Of a DNA stretch of 30,307 bases, positions 13,844-22,065 are shown piece after piece. This stretch comes from a virus. The notes below the pieces were generated by a model. The model was not told where the DNA came from and searched no databases. It was given only the letters and a program-made list of their open reading frames with translations. Location of the stretch: IMG/VR virus record IMGVR_UViG_3300013094_000190, positions 1 to 30,307 of that record. One strand, written 5' to 3'. The position numbers and the translations under genes are program-made. Position 1 is the first letter of the stretch; each line of letters opens with the position of its first letter.

Positions 13844-14799
13844 CGTTTATCCTCGTTCAACTTTTTAAGTCTTTCTTTCATATCTTCAGAGATTGAACTC
13901 TCATACTTTACTAATTTTAAAGCTTCTTTATAGTCTATAAGATTGACTTCAAAATTCATCTTTTTAGCTTCGATCAAGTAGTCTTGATCGTTTACGGCTT
14001 TGATGAATGCTTCTCTTAGTTCTTTTGCTTTATTTTCTGGAATTCCTGGTGGAGCGACAAATGGTCTTAACAAAGCATATCCTGCTTCTACAACAGACAA
14101 TAATTTTTTGTCATCTTCTGATTTTACCATTTCTGCTAGTGTTTGTACATCTTTATATTCAGGATGTCTTGTAGTTCCATTTCCGAACTGTATATAAGCT
14201 TTGATGCCAGATCCTGGTTCTAACCAATAGGGCTTTTGTGTCTTGATGCCAATAAGATTATAGACAACAGTGTCTACTTCTCTATTTTCAAATGCTAATC
14301 TTGCGGCTCCTGTTGTAGCATATCCTGTCACTATCTTAGCATCTAGATGTGCCAATTCTTTAACCAAAAATGCAGGATTCACACCCATATAGTTTTCTGA
14401 ACCGATTATTTCGGGTTCATATACGTTACACCATACAATGACTGCATCTTTTCTGCCGTCAGCATTTGATCCTAACCATGTGAATTTTTCAGGATCAAAC
14501 ATGACGTTTTGATCGCCCAAGACACCGATGAGCGAGATCTCTTTATAGAGGGTACCGATGACTGTGCCATCTTTTGGAGCTACATTATACAGATAGTTGG
14601 CAGCTACGAGACTAGCAGCACCCGGCATCGCTTGGATTACTATGTCTGGATGATTGGGTAAATACTTAGAAATATACTTTCCTAAAATACGTGCATTTAT
14701 ATTATAACTATCGTTCTCAGAAGGCACGATTATTTTAAGTGTGTCAGCCATAACGGGCGTGACTATTAGACTAAAAGCGATCAAAATCGCGCGAAACAT
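13840..14799 (-). CDS. Exported TctC/Bug-family periplasmic binding protein (3)
   Basis: A 319-residue protein read from the ATG at 14799. This start has a GGAG site 7 nt upstream and begins a clean signal peptide (hydrophobic 4-13, cleavage after Ala18); the frame could extend upstream to 14832 but that would spoil the signal. Family features include Pro-Gly-Ala-Ala-Ser near residue 60, a Lys-Asp-Gly-Thr segment, Phe-Asp-Pro-Glu-Lys-Phe and a C-terminal Ala-Pro-Pro-Gly-Ile-Pro motif, which is a classic TctC/Bug sign. It looks closer to ordinary cellular Bug proteins than the two + strand copies and lacks their C-terminal Cys pair. It is first in a leftward operon with two oxygenases, driven by an exact late promoter box. 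Confidence 0.85.
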   Translation of the reverse strand: MFRAILIAFSLIVTPVMADTLKIIVPSENDSYNINARILGKYISKYLPNHPDIVIQAMPGAASLVAANYLYNVAPKDGTVIGTLYKEISLIGVLGDQNVMFDPEKFTWLGSNADGRKDAVIVWCNVYEPEIIGSENYMGVNPAFLVKELAHLDAKIVTGYATTGAARLAFENREVDTVVYNLIGIKTQKPYWLEPGSGIKAYIQFGNGTTRHPEYKDVQTLAEMVKSEDDKKLLSVVEAGYALLRPFVAPPGIPENKAKELREAFIKAVNDQDYLIEAKKMNFEVNLIDYKEALKLVKYESSISEDMKERLKKLNEDKR

Positions 14800-14814
14800 A
14801 ATAGATCTCCATAA

Positions 14815-14822
14815 GATAAATA
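14815..14822 (+). promoter_or_regulatory. Candidate late promoter for gp13 (GATAAATA)
   Basis: Seven of eight matches to the T4 late box, 31 nt upstream of the gp13 ATG. It is the only candidate in the gap and would start the rightward neck/terminase operon. Confidence 0.5.
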
Positions 14823-14835
14823 ACAAAGACAAACA

Positions 14836-14843
14836 TATTTATA
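14836..14843 (-). promoter_or_regulatory. T4-type late promoter for the leftward operon
   Basis: The - strand reads TATAAATA exactly, 37 nt upstream of the ATG at 14799. It faces the gp13 promoter box at 14815-14822, so the two late promoters point toward each other within 30 bases. Confidence 0.7.
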
Positions 14844-14853
14844 GGGCTCAAAA

Positions 14854-15594
14854 ATGGTCGCAATTGCTTCAAGATCAGACTTTAAAGAATATTGCTTGAG
14901 AAAGCTCGGAAAGCCAGTGATCGAGATCAATGTAGATGACGATCAGGTAGAAGATCGTGTCACTGAAGCTATTAGCTACTACTGGGACTATCACTTCGAC
15001 GGTGCAGAAAAGACTTATTACAAGTATCAAATTACTGCAGCGGACATCAATAACAAGTACATTACTATGCCGGACAACATCATCGGTGTAGTCAATATGT
15101 TCCCTGTAGGTCAGGCTCTTAATACTAACAACCTCTTTAACATTCGCTATCAGATCGCATTGAACGATCTATATACTCTGACATCTGTCAGTATGGTGCC
15201 TTACTATATGGCACTTCAACACATTCAGTTTCTTGAGCAGTTTCTAGTCGGTCAACAACCGTTAAGATACAATCGTATCATCGGCAAGTGCTATATCGAC
15301 ATGGACTGGACTATCGTTAATGTCGGCGACTATCTAATTTTAGAATGTTATCAAGTCGTAGATCCTGAAGTTTTCAATAAGGGTTATAACGAGCGTTGGC
15401 TTCAAAACTATGCCACAGTCTTGATTAAAGAACAGTGGGGCACAAACCTTAAAAAGTTTGATGGCATGCAGATGCCCGGCGGTCTCAAATTCAACGGTCA
15501 AAAGATCTACGATGAAGCGCGTCAAGAACGTGCTGCTATGGAACAAGAGATGATTTCTGGCTTCAGTATGCCTGTTCACGATATGATCGGATAA
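14854..15594 (+). CDS. 13: Neck protein gp13 (head completion)
   Basis: A 246-residue homologue of T4 gp13. The N-terminus (Arg-Ser-Asp-Phe-Lys-Glu-Tyr-Cys-Leu-Arg-Lys-Leu-Gly) and the Ile-Glu-Ile-Asn-Val-Asp-Asp-Asp-Gln-Val-Glu-Asp-Arg motif at about 23-35 are typical, as is the long Tyr-rich middle. Gp13 and gp14 close the filled head at the portal and make the site for tail joining. It is shorter than T4 gp13 (309 residues), as in other marine T4-like phages. It opens the conserved late structural block and is followed 2 nt later by gp14. Confidence 0.88.
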   Translation: MVAIASRSDFKEYCLRKLGKPVIEINVDDDQVEDRVTEAISYYWDYHFDGAEKTYYKYQITAADINNKYITMPDNIIGVVNMFPVGQALNTNNLFNIRYQIALNDLYTLTSVSMVPYYMALQHIQFLEQFLVGQQPLRYNRIIGKCYIDMDWTIVNVGDYLILECYQVVDPEVFNKGYNERWLQNYATVLIKEQWGTNLKKFDGMQMPGGLKFNGQKIYDEARQERAAMEQEMISGFSMPVHDMIG

Positions 15595-15596
15595 CA

Positions 15597-16319
15597 ATGG
15601 CAACCAATTTCTATTTCAATAACTTTCAGGCTTCAGGTGAACAGTCTCTACTCGAGAATCTGATCATTGAAGCTATTAAGATGTACGGAGAGGATATGAT
15701 CTATATCCCACGTAACATCGGAAAGTTAGACCAACTCTATACTTCAGACGATCAGTCATATTATAAGCAGACTTATGATATCGAGATGTATATTAAGTCT
15801 GTCGACGGCTTTTCGGGTGATGGTAACTTCATGTCTAAGTTTGGTCTTGAAATTAGAGACCAAGTCATATTTTCAGTTTCACAGAGAATCTTCTCTCAAG
15901 AAATTGGCGCTTATACTGCTCAAGTTCGTCCAAACGAAGGCGATCTCATCTATTTCCCACTTAATAAGAAATGTTTTCAGATCAAGTTTGTCAATAAGTT
16001 TGAGATGTTCTATCAATTAGGAACATTACAGACATGGGAAATGACATGTGAATTGTTCGAATACGCAGACGAGTTGATGGAAACTGGTATTCAAGAGATC
16101 GATTCATTACAGACAAAATATAGCACTAATGAACTAGACTATGCATTGAGAGATACTCTCGGCAATCTATTGCAAAATGAAAACGGTGATTTCATCATGA
16201 ATGAAAACTATAATCTTGATACTATCATCGGTACAGGAACTAACGACGTTATGGCTAATGAATCAAATGGATTTATTGATTTTAGTCAGGTAGATCCGTT
16301 CAGTGAGGGACACTTCTAA
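15597..16319 (+). CDS. 14: Neck protein gp14
   Basis: A 240-residue homologue of T4 gp14. It begins with the typical Asn-Phe-Tyr-Phe-Asn-Asn-Phe segment, then Gly-Glu-Gln-Ser-Leu-Leu-Glu-Asn-Leu-Ile-Ile-Glu-Ala-Ile-Lys and a Tyr-Gly-Glu-Asp-Met segment. With gp13 it forms the neck between portal and tail. The C-terminal 60 residues are Asn/Asp rich and look disordered. The position between gp13 and gp15 and the size (T4: 256 residues) agree. Its stop codon overlaps the gp15 ATG by one base. Confidence 0.88.
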   Translation: MATNFYFNNFQASGEQSLLENLIIEAIKMYGEDMIYIPRNIGKLDQLYTSDDQSYYKQTYDIEMYIKSVDGFSGDGNFMSKFGLEIRDQVIFSVSQRIFSQEIGAYTAQVRPNEGDLIYFPLNKKCFQIKFVNKFEMFYQLGTLQTWEMTCELFEYADELMETGIQEIDSLQTKYSTNELDYALRDTLGNLLQNENGDFIMNENYNLDTIIGTGTNDVMANESNGFIDFSQVDPFSEGHF

Positions 16320-17149
16320 TGTTCGGTCAAAACTTCTACTTTTCTACTATCAGAAAATATGTCACACTATTTGGTACGCTGTTTGATGACATCTCAGTTA
16401 TCAGAACAAATAGTAATGGTGATTTGACTGCTGTCATTAAAGTACCTATCACTTATGCACCAAAAGAAAAGATGCTAGCTCGTGTGACTCAAGATCCAGC
16501 GATAGATCGTCCTACAGCTACTCCTACTTTACCCTTTATGTCATTTGAAATGACAAATCTTGCTTATGATTCAGCTAGAAAGCTGAATACAGTAGGTCGT
16601 ATCACGACAGCCAATGGTCAGTCTAATAACAATTACAAATATCAATACAATCCAGTGCCCTATAATATAGGATTTAGACTGTACATATATGTCAAAAATC
16701 CAGAAGACGGTACGAAGATAGTTGAACAGATCTTACCATTCTTTACGCCGGACTTTACGACTACACTCAAATTGATTCCTGAAATGAGTGTGACTATGGA
16801 TGTTCCGACTATCATGAATAGTATTTCACAAGAAGACACTTATGATGGTAACTTTTTACAAAGAAAAGCTATCATTTGGACTCTTGATTTTACTATGAAG
16901 GGTTATATCTACGGACCAGTTAAGAAGTCTCCTATCATTCTTTTCTCGAATACTGTCTTCTATGTTCCTACAGGAAATGCTGCTTCTGGTGTAAATATAA
17001 CAGACTATTCATCTTATGTTCATATTCAACCGGGTTTGACTGCTAACGGTCAACCCACATCAAATGCATCATTATCTATAAGTCCCTATGACATTTTGGC
17101 GACTGATGATTATGGTTATATTATAACAGAAGGCGACAGTGATACATGA
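16319..17149 (+). CDS. 15: Tail sheath stabiliser / tail terminator gp15
   Basis: A 276-residue homologue of T4 gp15 (272 residues). The start (Met-Phe-Gly-Gln-Asn-Phe-Tyr-Phe-Ser-Thr-Ile-Arg-Lys-Tyr) and the Leu-Phe-Asp-Asp-Ile segment are characteristic, as is a central Val-Pro-Ile-Thr-Tyr-Ala-Pro-Lys-Glu-Lys strand. Gp15 forms the hexameric cap that ends tail tube and sheath and docks the tail to the neck. It overlaps gp14 by 1 nt and gp16 by 4 nt. Confidence 0.9.
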   Translation: MFGQNFYFSTIRKYVTLFGTLFDDISVIRTNSNGDLTAVIKVPITYAPKEKMLARVTQDPAIDRPTATPTLPFMSFEMTNLAYDSARKLNTVGRITTANGQSNNNYKYQYNPVPYNIGFRLYIYVKNPEDGTKIVEQILPFFTPDFTTTLKLIPEMSVTMDVPTIMNSISQEDTYDGNFLQRKAIIWTLDFTMKGYIYGPVKKSPIILFSNTVFYVPTGNAASGVNITDYSSYVHIQPGLTANGQPTSNASLSISPYDILATDDYGYIITEGDSDT

Positions 17150-17571
17150 CCGCAAACAATGATCCGTTAGGCAAAGCGCTTAACCTGACACCGTTTAATA
17201 CGGATAACGCAGTAAAATCGATCGTAGCAAAAGCACATGATGATAGTGCTAAGAATGATTTTGAATTAGCAAGAGCTAACATTCATGAAGTCATTCAGAA
17301 CGGATTGAGTGCTATCGATAAGTTATCTCAGATTGCAGATCAGAGTCAACATCCCCGTGCTTTTGAAGTCTTGAGTACACTCATGAAAACTATGTTGGAT
17401 GCCAATAAAGACTTGCTCGAACTTCAGAAGAAGATCAGAGAGATCGATGCAGCAGATGCACCATCAAATGAACAGGCACAACAGGTGACAAACAATCTTT
17501 TTGTTGGATCTACAGCCGACCTTCAAAAAGTTATTCAGGATATGAAGAATGGTGGATCTAAGCAAGCTTAA
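17146..17571 (+). CDS. 16: Terminase small subunit gp16
   Basis: A 141-residue helical protein. Residues 37-100 form two long helices (Phe-Glu-Leu-Ala-Arg-Ala-Asn-Ile-His-Glu-Val and Leu-Met-Lys-Thr-Met-Leu-Asp-Ala-Asn-Lys) that match the central coiled-coil of T4 gp16, which makes the ring that regulates packaging by gp17. The motif Pro-Arg-Ala-Phe-Glu-Val-Leu is typical of marine T4-like versions. It is shorter than T4 gp16 (164 residues). It overlaps gp15 by 4 nt and gp17 by 23 nt. Confidence 0.85.
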   Translation: MTANNDPLGKALNLTPFNTDNAVKSIVAKAHDDSAKNDFELARANIHEVIQNGLSAIDKLSQIADQSQHPRAFEVLSTLMKTMLDANKDLLELQKKIREIDAADAPSNEQAQQVTNNLFVGSTADLQKVIQDMKNGGSKQA

Positions 17572-19192
17572 GGGTTATAACGGTAATAGAAATCTCAAGA
17601 AAGCTAACCAAGCCATTGAGTGGACTCCCGAACTTGTTTCAGAATACATAAAGTGTTCTGAAGACCCGATCTATTTCATAGAAACTTATATGAAGATCAT
17701 CAACATCAACGAAGGTTTGGTGAGCTTCAAATTATATGACTATCAAAAAGAGATGGTCATTGCTATGAAAGAGAATCGTTTTAATATCATTGCTACTGCT
17801 CGTCAGGCAGGTAAGTCTACCGTTACTTGCGGATTCATTCTATGGTACATCATATTTCATACTGACAAGACAGTTGCTCTATTGGCTAACAAGGGTGAAA
17901 CTGCTAGAGAAATTCTGGGTCGTGTTCAATTAGCTTATGAACACTTGCCTCGTTGGCTTCAGCACGGTGTCAAAGAATGGAATAAAGGTTCATTTGAACT
18001 AGAAAACAATTCGCGTGTTATTGCGGCAGCGACTTCTAAAGACGGTATCCGCGGTTATTCTATCAACTTACTATTCATCGACGAAGCTGCATTCATTGAG
18101 AACTGGGAAGACTTCTTTACTTCGGTCTATCCTACTATTTCTTCTGGTCTTGAGTCTAAGATAGTTTTAGTGTCTACACCAAACGGACTCAATCACTTTT
18201 ATGCACTATGGGTTAATGCAAAAGACAATAAGAACGGCTATCATCCGATCCAAGTCATGTGGAATGCGGTTCCCGGACGAGACGAGAAGTGGAAGCAAGA
18301 CACTCTAGCTTCTATGAACTTCGACACAGAGAAGTTTGAACAAGAATACTGTGTCGAGTTTATGGGTTCTTCTGGTACTCTTATTGCTGGTTGGAAGCTA
18401 AAAGAACTCGTACCTCAGATGCCTATCTTTAAAGAGAACGGTGTCTATCAATACGAACAAGTACAAGCTAATCATGCTTATGCTATCATAGCGGACGTTT
18501 CAAGAGGCAAGGGTCTTGACTATTCAGCATTTCATGTGATAGACGTGACACAGATGCCATATAAGCAGGTATGTGTCTACAGAAACAATACTATCACCCC
18601 ATTAGACTATGCAGCTGTGATTCATAAGACGGCTAAGACTTATAACAATGCAACTGTCCTTGTTGAAATCAATGACATAGGTGAACAAGTTGGGCAGTCA
18701 CTCAACTATGACTATGAATATGAAGGCGTCTTACAGACTGAAAGCGCAGGTCGTGCTGGCAAAAGAATCACACAGACTGGTGGTCCCGGTGTCGACTGGG
18801 GTATCAGAACTACTAAGATAGTGAAAAATTCAGGATGTTCTATCTTAAAACTTTTGGTAGAACAGAATCAACTTATCATTAATGATTTTTATACGATTGA
18901 AGAACTGGCCACTTTCTCGAGAAAGGGCCAAAGCTATGAAGCTGAAGAGGGTAAACACGATGACCTTGTAATGGGTTTAGTTTTGTTTGCATGGCTCTCA
19001 GATCAACAGTATTTCAGAGAATACACAGACATAAATACTTTACATAAACTTCGTGAAAAGACAGAAGACGAGATCATGGAAGAGATGCTTCCTATAGGTT
19101 TTGTCGTAGATGGCCGCGAAGAATATAGAGAAGAGCTCGAATTGCCCTCCAGCTGGATGTTTGTCTCTGATATAGAGAATGAGTTTTTATAA
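17549..19192 (+). CDS. 17: Terminase large subunit gp17 (packaging motor and nuclease)
   Basis: A 547-residue protein with a complete ATPase and nuclease. Walker A-like ATARQAGKST is at 82-91, Walker B Leu-Leu-Phe-Ile-Asp-Glu at 174-179 (catalytic E179), and the coupling motif Ser-Thr-Pro-Asn-Gly at 209-213. The RNase H-type nuclease has acidic residues D316 (Ala-Asp-Val-Ser-Arg-Gly), E373 (Val-Glu-Ile-Asn-Asp) and D471/D472 (His-Asp-Asp-Leu-Val). It pumps DNA into the prohead at the portal and cuts concatemers to headfuls. The ATG at 17549 lies inside gp16; a GTG at 17552 follows at once. A late promoter box for gp18 overlaps its stop codon. Confidence 0.97.
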   Translation: MVDLSKLKGYNGNRNLKKANQAIEWTPELVSEYIKCSEDPIYFIETYMKIININEGLVSFKLYDYQKEMVIAMKENRFNIIATARQAGKSTVTCGFILWYIIFHTDKTVALLANKGETAREILGRVQLAYEHLPRWLQHGVKEWNKGSFELENNSRVIAAATSKDGIRGYSINLLFIDEAAFIENWEDFFTSVYPTISSGLESKIVLVSTPNGLNHFYALWVNAKDNKNGYHPIQVMWNAVPGRDEKWKQDTLASMNFDTEKFEQEYCVEFMGSSGTLIAGWKLKELVPQMPIFKENGVYQYEQVQANHAYAIIADVSRGKGLDYSAFHVIDVTQMPYKQVCVYRNNTITPLDYAAVIHKTAKTYNNATVLVEINDIGEQVGQSLNYDYEYEGVLQTESAGRAGKRITQTGGPGVDWGIRTTKIVKNSGCSILKLLVEQNQLIINDFYTIEELATFSRKGQSYEAEEGKHDDLVMGLVLFAWLSDQQYFREYTDINTLHKLREKTEDEIMEEMLPIGFVVDGREEYREELELPSSWMFVSDIENEFL

Positions 19193-19195
19193 ATA
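19188..19195 (+). promoter_or_regulatory. T4-type late promoter for gp18
   Basis: Exact TATAAATA, 44 nt upstream of the gp18 ATG and overlapping the gp17 stop codon. A strong GGAAGGAG ribosome site follows at 19225-19232. Confidence 0.75.
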
Positions 19196-19239
19196 TCGCA
19201 GATCTATAGCATACATTTTCCACTGGAAGGAGAAATCAA

Positions 19240-21381
19240 ATGCCTTTTCAACTTAGCCCAGGCGTTAACGTTACTGAGATCGACCTGACAACGGTCGTTC
19301 CTGCAGTCGCTACATCAACGGGCGCTATTGCCGGTGTCTTCAATTGGGGACCTGTCAATGAACGCGTTCTAATCGATAGCGAAACAAAGCTTGTCAATAC
19401 TTTTGGTAAGCCTAATTCAAACAACGCCGAAACATTTTTCACAGCAGCAAACTTCTTGAGCTATACTAATAGCCTATATGTCGTGCGTACTGCTAATACT
19501 ACAAATGCTTTAAATCCAAACACTGGTACAATGTCTGCTGTAGCTAACAACGGTGCAATTCTCAATCAGGCAAATGAAACAGTAATCAATCATCATGATT
19601 TTGAATTAAGCTATAATCTAGCAGCAGGTATCAACACATTCGATGCGAATACTCGCTTCGTAGCACGTTGGCCAGGTGCTCTTGGTAATTCATTAAAAGT
19701 ATCGATGGTCGATGCCACATCACAGTACATTTCAACTGTTTATATGGATGGCGGTCAGGTAAACAGCACTTATGCTAATGCTTCATTGACTTTCACTACA
19801 TCTATTGGTTCTAATGCTATCATCATTACATGTACATCTACTCAGGGTAACGTAGCAGCAAACGTAGCAGCTTCAAATGCTTATCTCAACTATGCTGTAA
19901 CTCAGTTCGCACAGTCTGATTATCTAACAATAGGCAATTCTTCTATCGGCACTGCATATATGCAGTTTGCTGGTAACAGCGCGATGTCTACAAATTCTAC
20001 GACATCTTATTGCACGATTTACACTTATGACAACTATATGTTGAATCAGCCTTACATCGCTAATACGACACAAAATACAACATTAAACCATCTTTGGGAA
20101 TACTTTGATGTAATCGGTACACCTCCTGGTCAAACAGATTATCAAGCACAGTTTGGTAATACTTCTGCTCAAGATGGTGTTCACGTTGTAGTCGTTGATA
20201 GACTAGGTAAGTTTACTGGTGTTCCAGGCACAGTGCTTGAAACATATCAGAACTTATCTCGTGCTACAGATGCTAAGACAGTAGGCGGTCAATCAAATTA
20301 CTACCAGACTGTAATCAATCAGAATTCACAGTATGTTTGGTCAGTTCGTGATCGTACTAATGCACCTTCAAATACTGCAGTCAATTTGGCAAATTCTACT
20401 TCTGCTAACGTTGCTCGCTATATCTTTAGTGGTGGCACAGACGGTTATTCAGAACAGACAGCTCCATTGTATGTTTTAACTGATGGTTATGACATGTTTG
20501 CTTCTGCAGAAGACGTAGACGTTTCATTGATTCTTCAGGGTAAACCAACAAATGGTTCTGCAGTAGTCAATGGTATGACAGTTTCTAACTTCCAGTTAGC
20601 TAACTATCTCATCGATAATATCGTTGAAGATAGAAAAGATTGTGTAGTTTTCATTACTCCAGACGACGGTGCAGTAACATCTAACTATGGCAATGAAGCT
20701 ACAGCTCTTGTTAACTGGAGAAATGCAGTACATAGCAGCTCTTATGCAGTAATCGATTCTGGTTACAAGTATCAGTACGATCGTTATAACGATGTATATC
20801 GTTATATTCCTACAAACGGCGATATTGCTGGTCTATGTGCTCGTACAGACAGCACACGTGATCCTTGGTGGTCACCAGCCGGTCTAAACCGTGGTCAGAT
20901 CAAGAACATTGTAAAACTACGTTACAATCCAACTAAATCTGACAGAGATCTATTGTATCCAAACGGCATCAATCCGGTAGTAACTTTACAGGGTCAAGGT
21001 ACTGTACTCTTCGGTGATAAGACTGCACAGTCTCATCCATCAGCTTTCGATCATATCAATGTTCGTCGCTTGTTCATTGTTCTTGAAAAAGCTATCGCTA
21101 CTGCAGCTAAGTTTACACTGTTCGAATTCAACGATGAGTTCACAAGAGCACAGTTTAAGAACTTGGTTACACCATATCTTCGTGACGTACAGGGTCGTCG
21201 TGGTATTACAGACTTCTTAGTAGTTTGTGACGCTACAAACAATACGCCAGAAGTTGTTGATACTAACCAGTTTGTTGGAGACATCTATATCAAGCCTGCA
21301 AGATCTATCAACTACATCCAGTTGAACTTCGTTGCGGTTGCTACAGGTGTTCAATTCTCCGAAGTCGTCGGACAGTTCTAA
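19240..21381 (+). CDS. 18: Tail sheath protein gp18
   Basis: A 713-residue contractile sheath protein. The N-terminus (Ser-Pro-Gly-Val-Asn-Val-Thr-Glu-Ile-Asp) and the following Thr-Gly-Ala-Ile-Ala-Gly-Val-Phe-Asn-Trp-Gly-Pro are signatures of the T4 family. The C-terminal 180 residues hold the conserved core, with Trp-Trp-Ser-Pro-Ala-Gly-Leu-Asn-Arg-Gly near residue 545, Gly-Gln-Gly-Thr-Val-Leu-Phe-Gly-Asp-Lys and Ile-Asn-Val-Arg-Arg-Leu-Phe. It polymerises around the tail tube and contracts on infection. It is slightly longer than T4 gp18 (659 residues); the extra length is in the Asn/Thr/Ala-rich middle domain, which faces outward in T4. It has its own late promoter and a strong ribosome site. 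Confidence 0.97.
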   Translation: MPFQLSPGVNVTEIDLTTVVPAVATSTGAIAGVFNWGPVNERVLIDSETKLVNTFGKPNSNNAETFFTAANFLSYTNSLYVVRTANTTNALNPNTGTMSAVANNGAILNQANETVINHHDFELSYNLAAGINTFDANTRFVARWPGALGNSLKVSMVDATSQYISTVYMDGGQVNSTYANASLTFTTSIGSNAIIITCTSTQGNVAANVAASNAYLNYAVTQFAQSDYLTIGNSSIGTAYMQFAGNSAMSTNSTTSYCTIYTYDNYMLNQPYIANTTQNTTLNHLWEYFDVIGTPPGQTDYQAQFGNTSAQDGVHVVVVDRLGKFTGVPGTVLETYQNLSRATDAKTVGGQSNYYQTVINQNSQYVWSVRDRTNAPSNTAVNLANSTSANVARYIFSGGTDGYSEQTAPLYVLTDGYDMFASAEDVDVSLILQGKPTNGSAVVNGMTVSNFQLANYLIDNIVEDRKDCVVFITPDDGAVTSNYGNEATALVNWRNAVHSSSYAVIDSGYKYQYDRYNDVYRYIPTNGDIAGLCARTDSTRDPWWSPAGLNRGQIKNIVKLRYNPTKSDRDLLYPNGINPVVTLQGQGTVLFGDKTAQSHPSAFDHINVRRLFIVLEKAIATAAKFTLFEFNDEFTRAQFKNLVTPYLRDVQGRRGITDFLVVCDATNNTPEVVDTNQFVGDIYIKPARSINYIQLNFVAVATGVQFSEVVGQF

Positions 21382-21387
21382 TAAATA
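21380..21387 (+). promoter_or_regulatory. Candidate late promoter for gp19 (AATAAATA)
   Basis: Seven of eight matches to the late box, 21 nt before the gp19 ATG, with AAGGAG at 21395-21400. The box overlaps the gp18 stop. Confidence 0.4.
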
Positions 21388-21408
21388 AGAGGACAAGGAG
21401 TAAAACAA

Positions 21409-22005
21409 ATGGCTTCAGGTTTCAATATTAGTACATTCAAGTCAAGAGGTCTTACATCAGGTGGTGCAAGACCTTCCCTCTTCGAAGTGTATTTAACTAT
21501 CCCGCCTTTCGTAGCAGCAGCTACAGGTTCGGATACAAAGTTCCGCTTTACCTGCCGTGCTGCTCAGCTGCCGGCAGCAACGATCGGTACAGTCAACGTG
21601 CCTTACTTTGGTCGCACTATTAAGTTAGCTGGCGACAGAGTATTCGCTGACTGGACAGTAACAGTCATGAACGACGAAGATTTCTTAGTTCGTTCTATGT
21701 TCGAAAAGTGGTCAAACGAACTCAACAAGCTTCAAGCTAACGTTCGTCAAACATATAACAGCGAAGCTGACTATAAAGCAGTTCTCAATGTTATTCAGTA
21801 CAGTAAAGATGGCAACGTGATTCGTTCTTATGACATCATCGGTGCTTTCCCGACAACAGTAGATGCGATCACTCTAGACTGGGATACAACAAACCAGATC
21901 GAACAGTTTGGCGTAACATTCTCTTACGATTACTGGTTGCCGACAGAGGGTACTGAACTGGTTAACGCGTACTATGGTGACGCAACCAGCCCAGTATCTA
22001 CCTAA
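21409..22005 (+). CDS. 19: Tail tube protein gp19
   Basis: A 198-residue homologue of T4 gp19 (163 residues). It carries the conserved segments Arg-Pro-Ser-Leu-Phe-Glu-Val-Tyr-Leu, Phe-Thr-Cys-Arg-Ala-Ala-Gln-Leu-Pro, Gly-Arg-Thr-Ile-Lys-Leu-Ala-Gly-Asp-Arg and Asp-Trp-Thr-Val-Thr-Val-Met-Asn-Asp-Glu, and the closing Leu-Asp-Trp-Asp-Thr-Thr-Asn-Gln-Ile strand. Hexamers stack to form the DNA channel inside the sheath. It has a strong AAGGAG ribosome site and is followed by a terminator, which fits the need for a high, separate dose of a major virion protein. Confidence 0.97.
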   Translation: MASGFNISTFKSRGLTSGGARPSLFEVYLTIPPFVAAATGSDTKFRFTCRAAQLPAATIGTVNVPYFGRTIKLAGDRVFADWTVTVMNDEDFLVRSMFEKWSNELNKLQANVRQTYNSEADYKAVLNVIQYSKDGNVIRSYDIIGAFPTTVDAITLDWDTTNQIEQFGVTFSYDYWLPTEGTELVNAYYGDATSPVST

Positions 22006-22026
22006 TATCCGATATTGGTTATTGAT

Positions 22027-22052
22027 GGGGGAGCTCGTCTCCCCCTTTCTTT
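22027..22052 (+). terminator. Intrinsic terminator after gp19
   Basis: GGGGGAG pairs with CTCCCCC (7 bp, 5-nt loop) followed by TTTCTTT. It lies in the 60-nt gap between gp19 and gp20; the T-run is broken by one C, so read-through to gp20 is likely. Confidence 0.75.
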
Positions 22053-22065
22053 GAAAGGAAAATAG

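Noticed and set aside
13840-14832. Longer version of the third Bug protein starting at 14832
   Set aside because: The upstream ATG lacks a ribosome site and adds residues before the signal peptide; the ATG at 14799 has GGAG at proper spacing.
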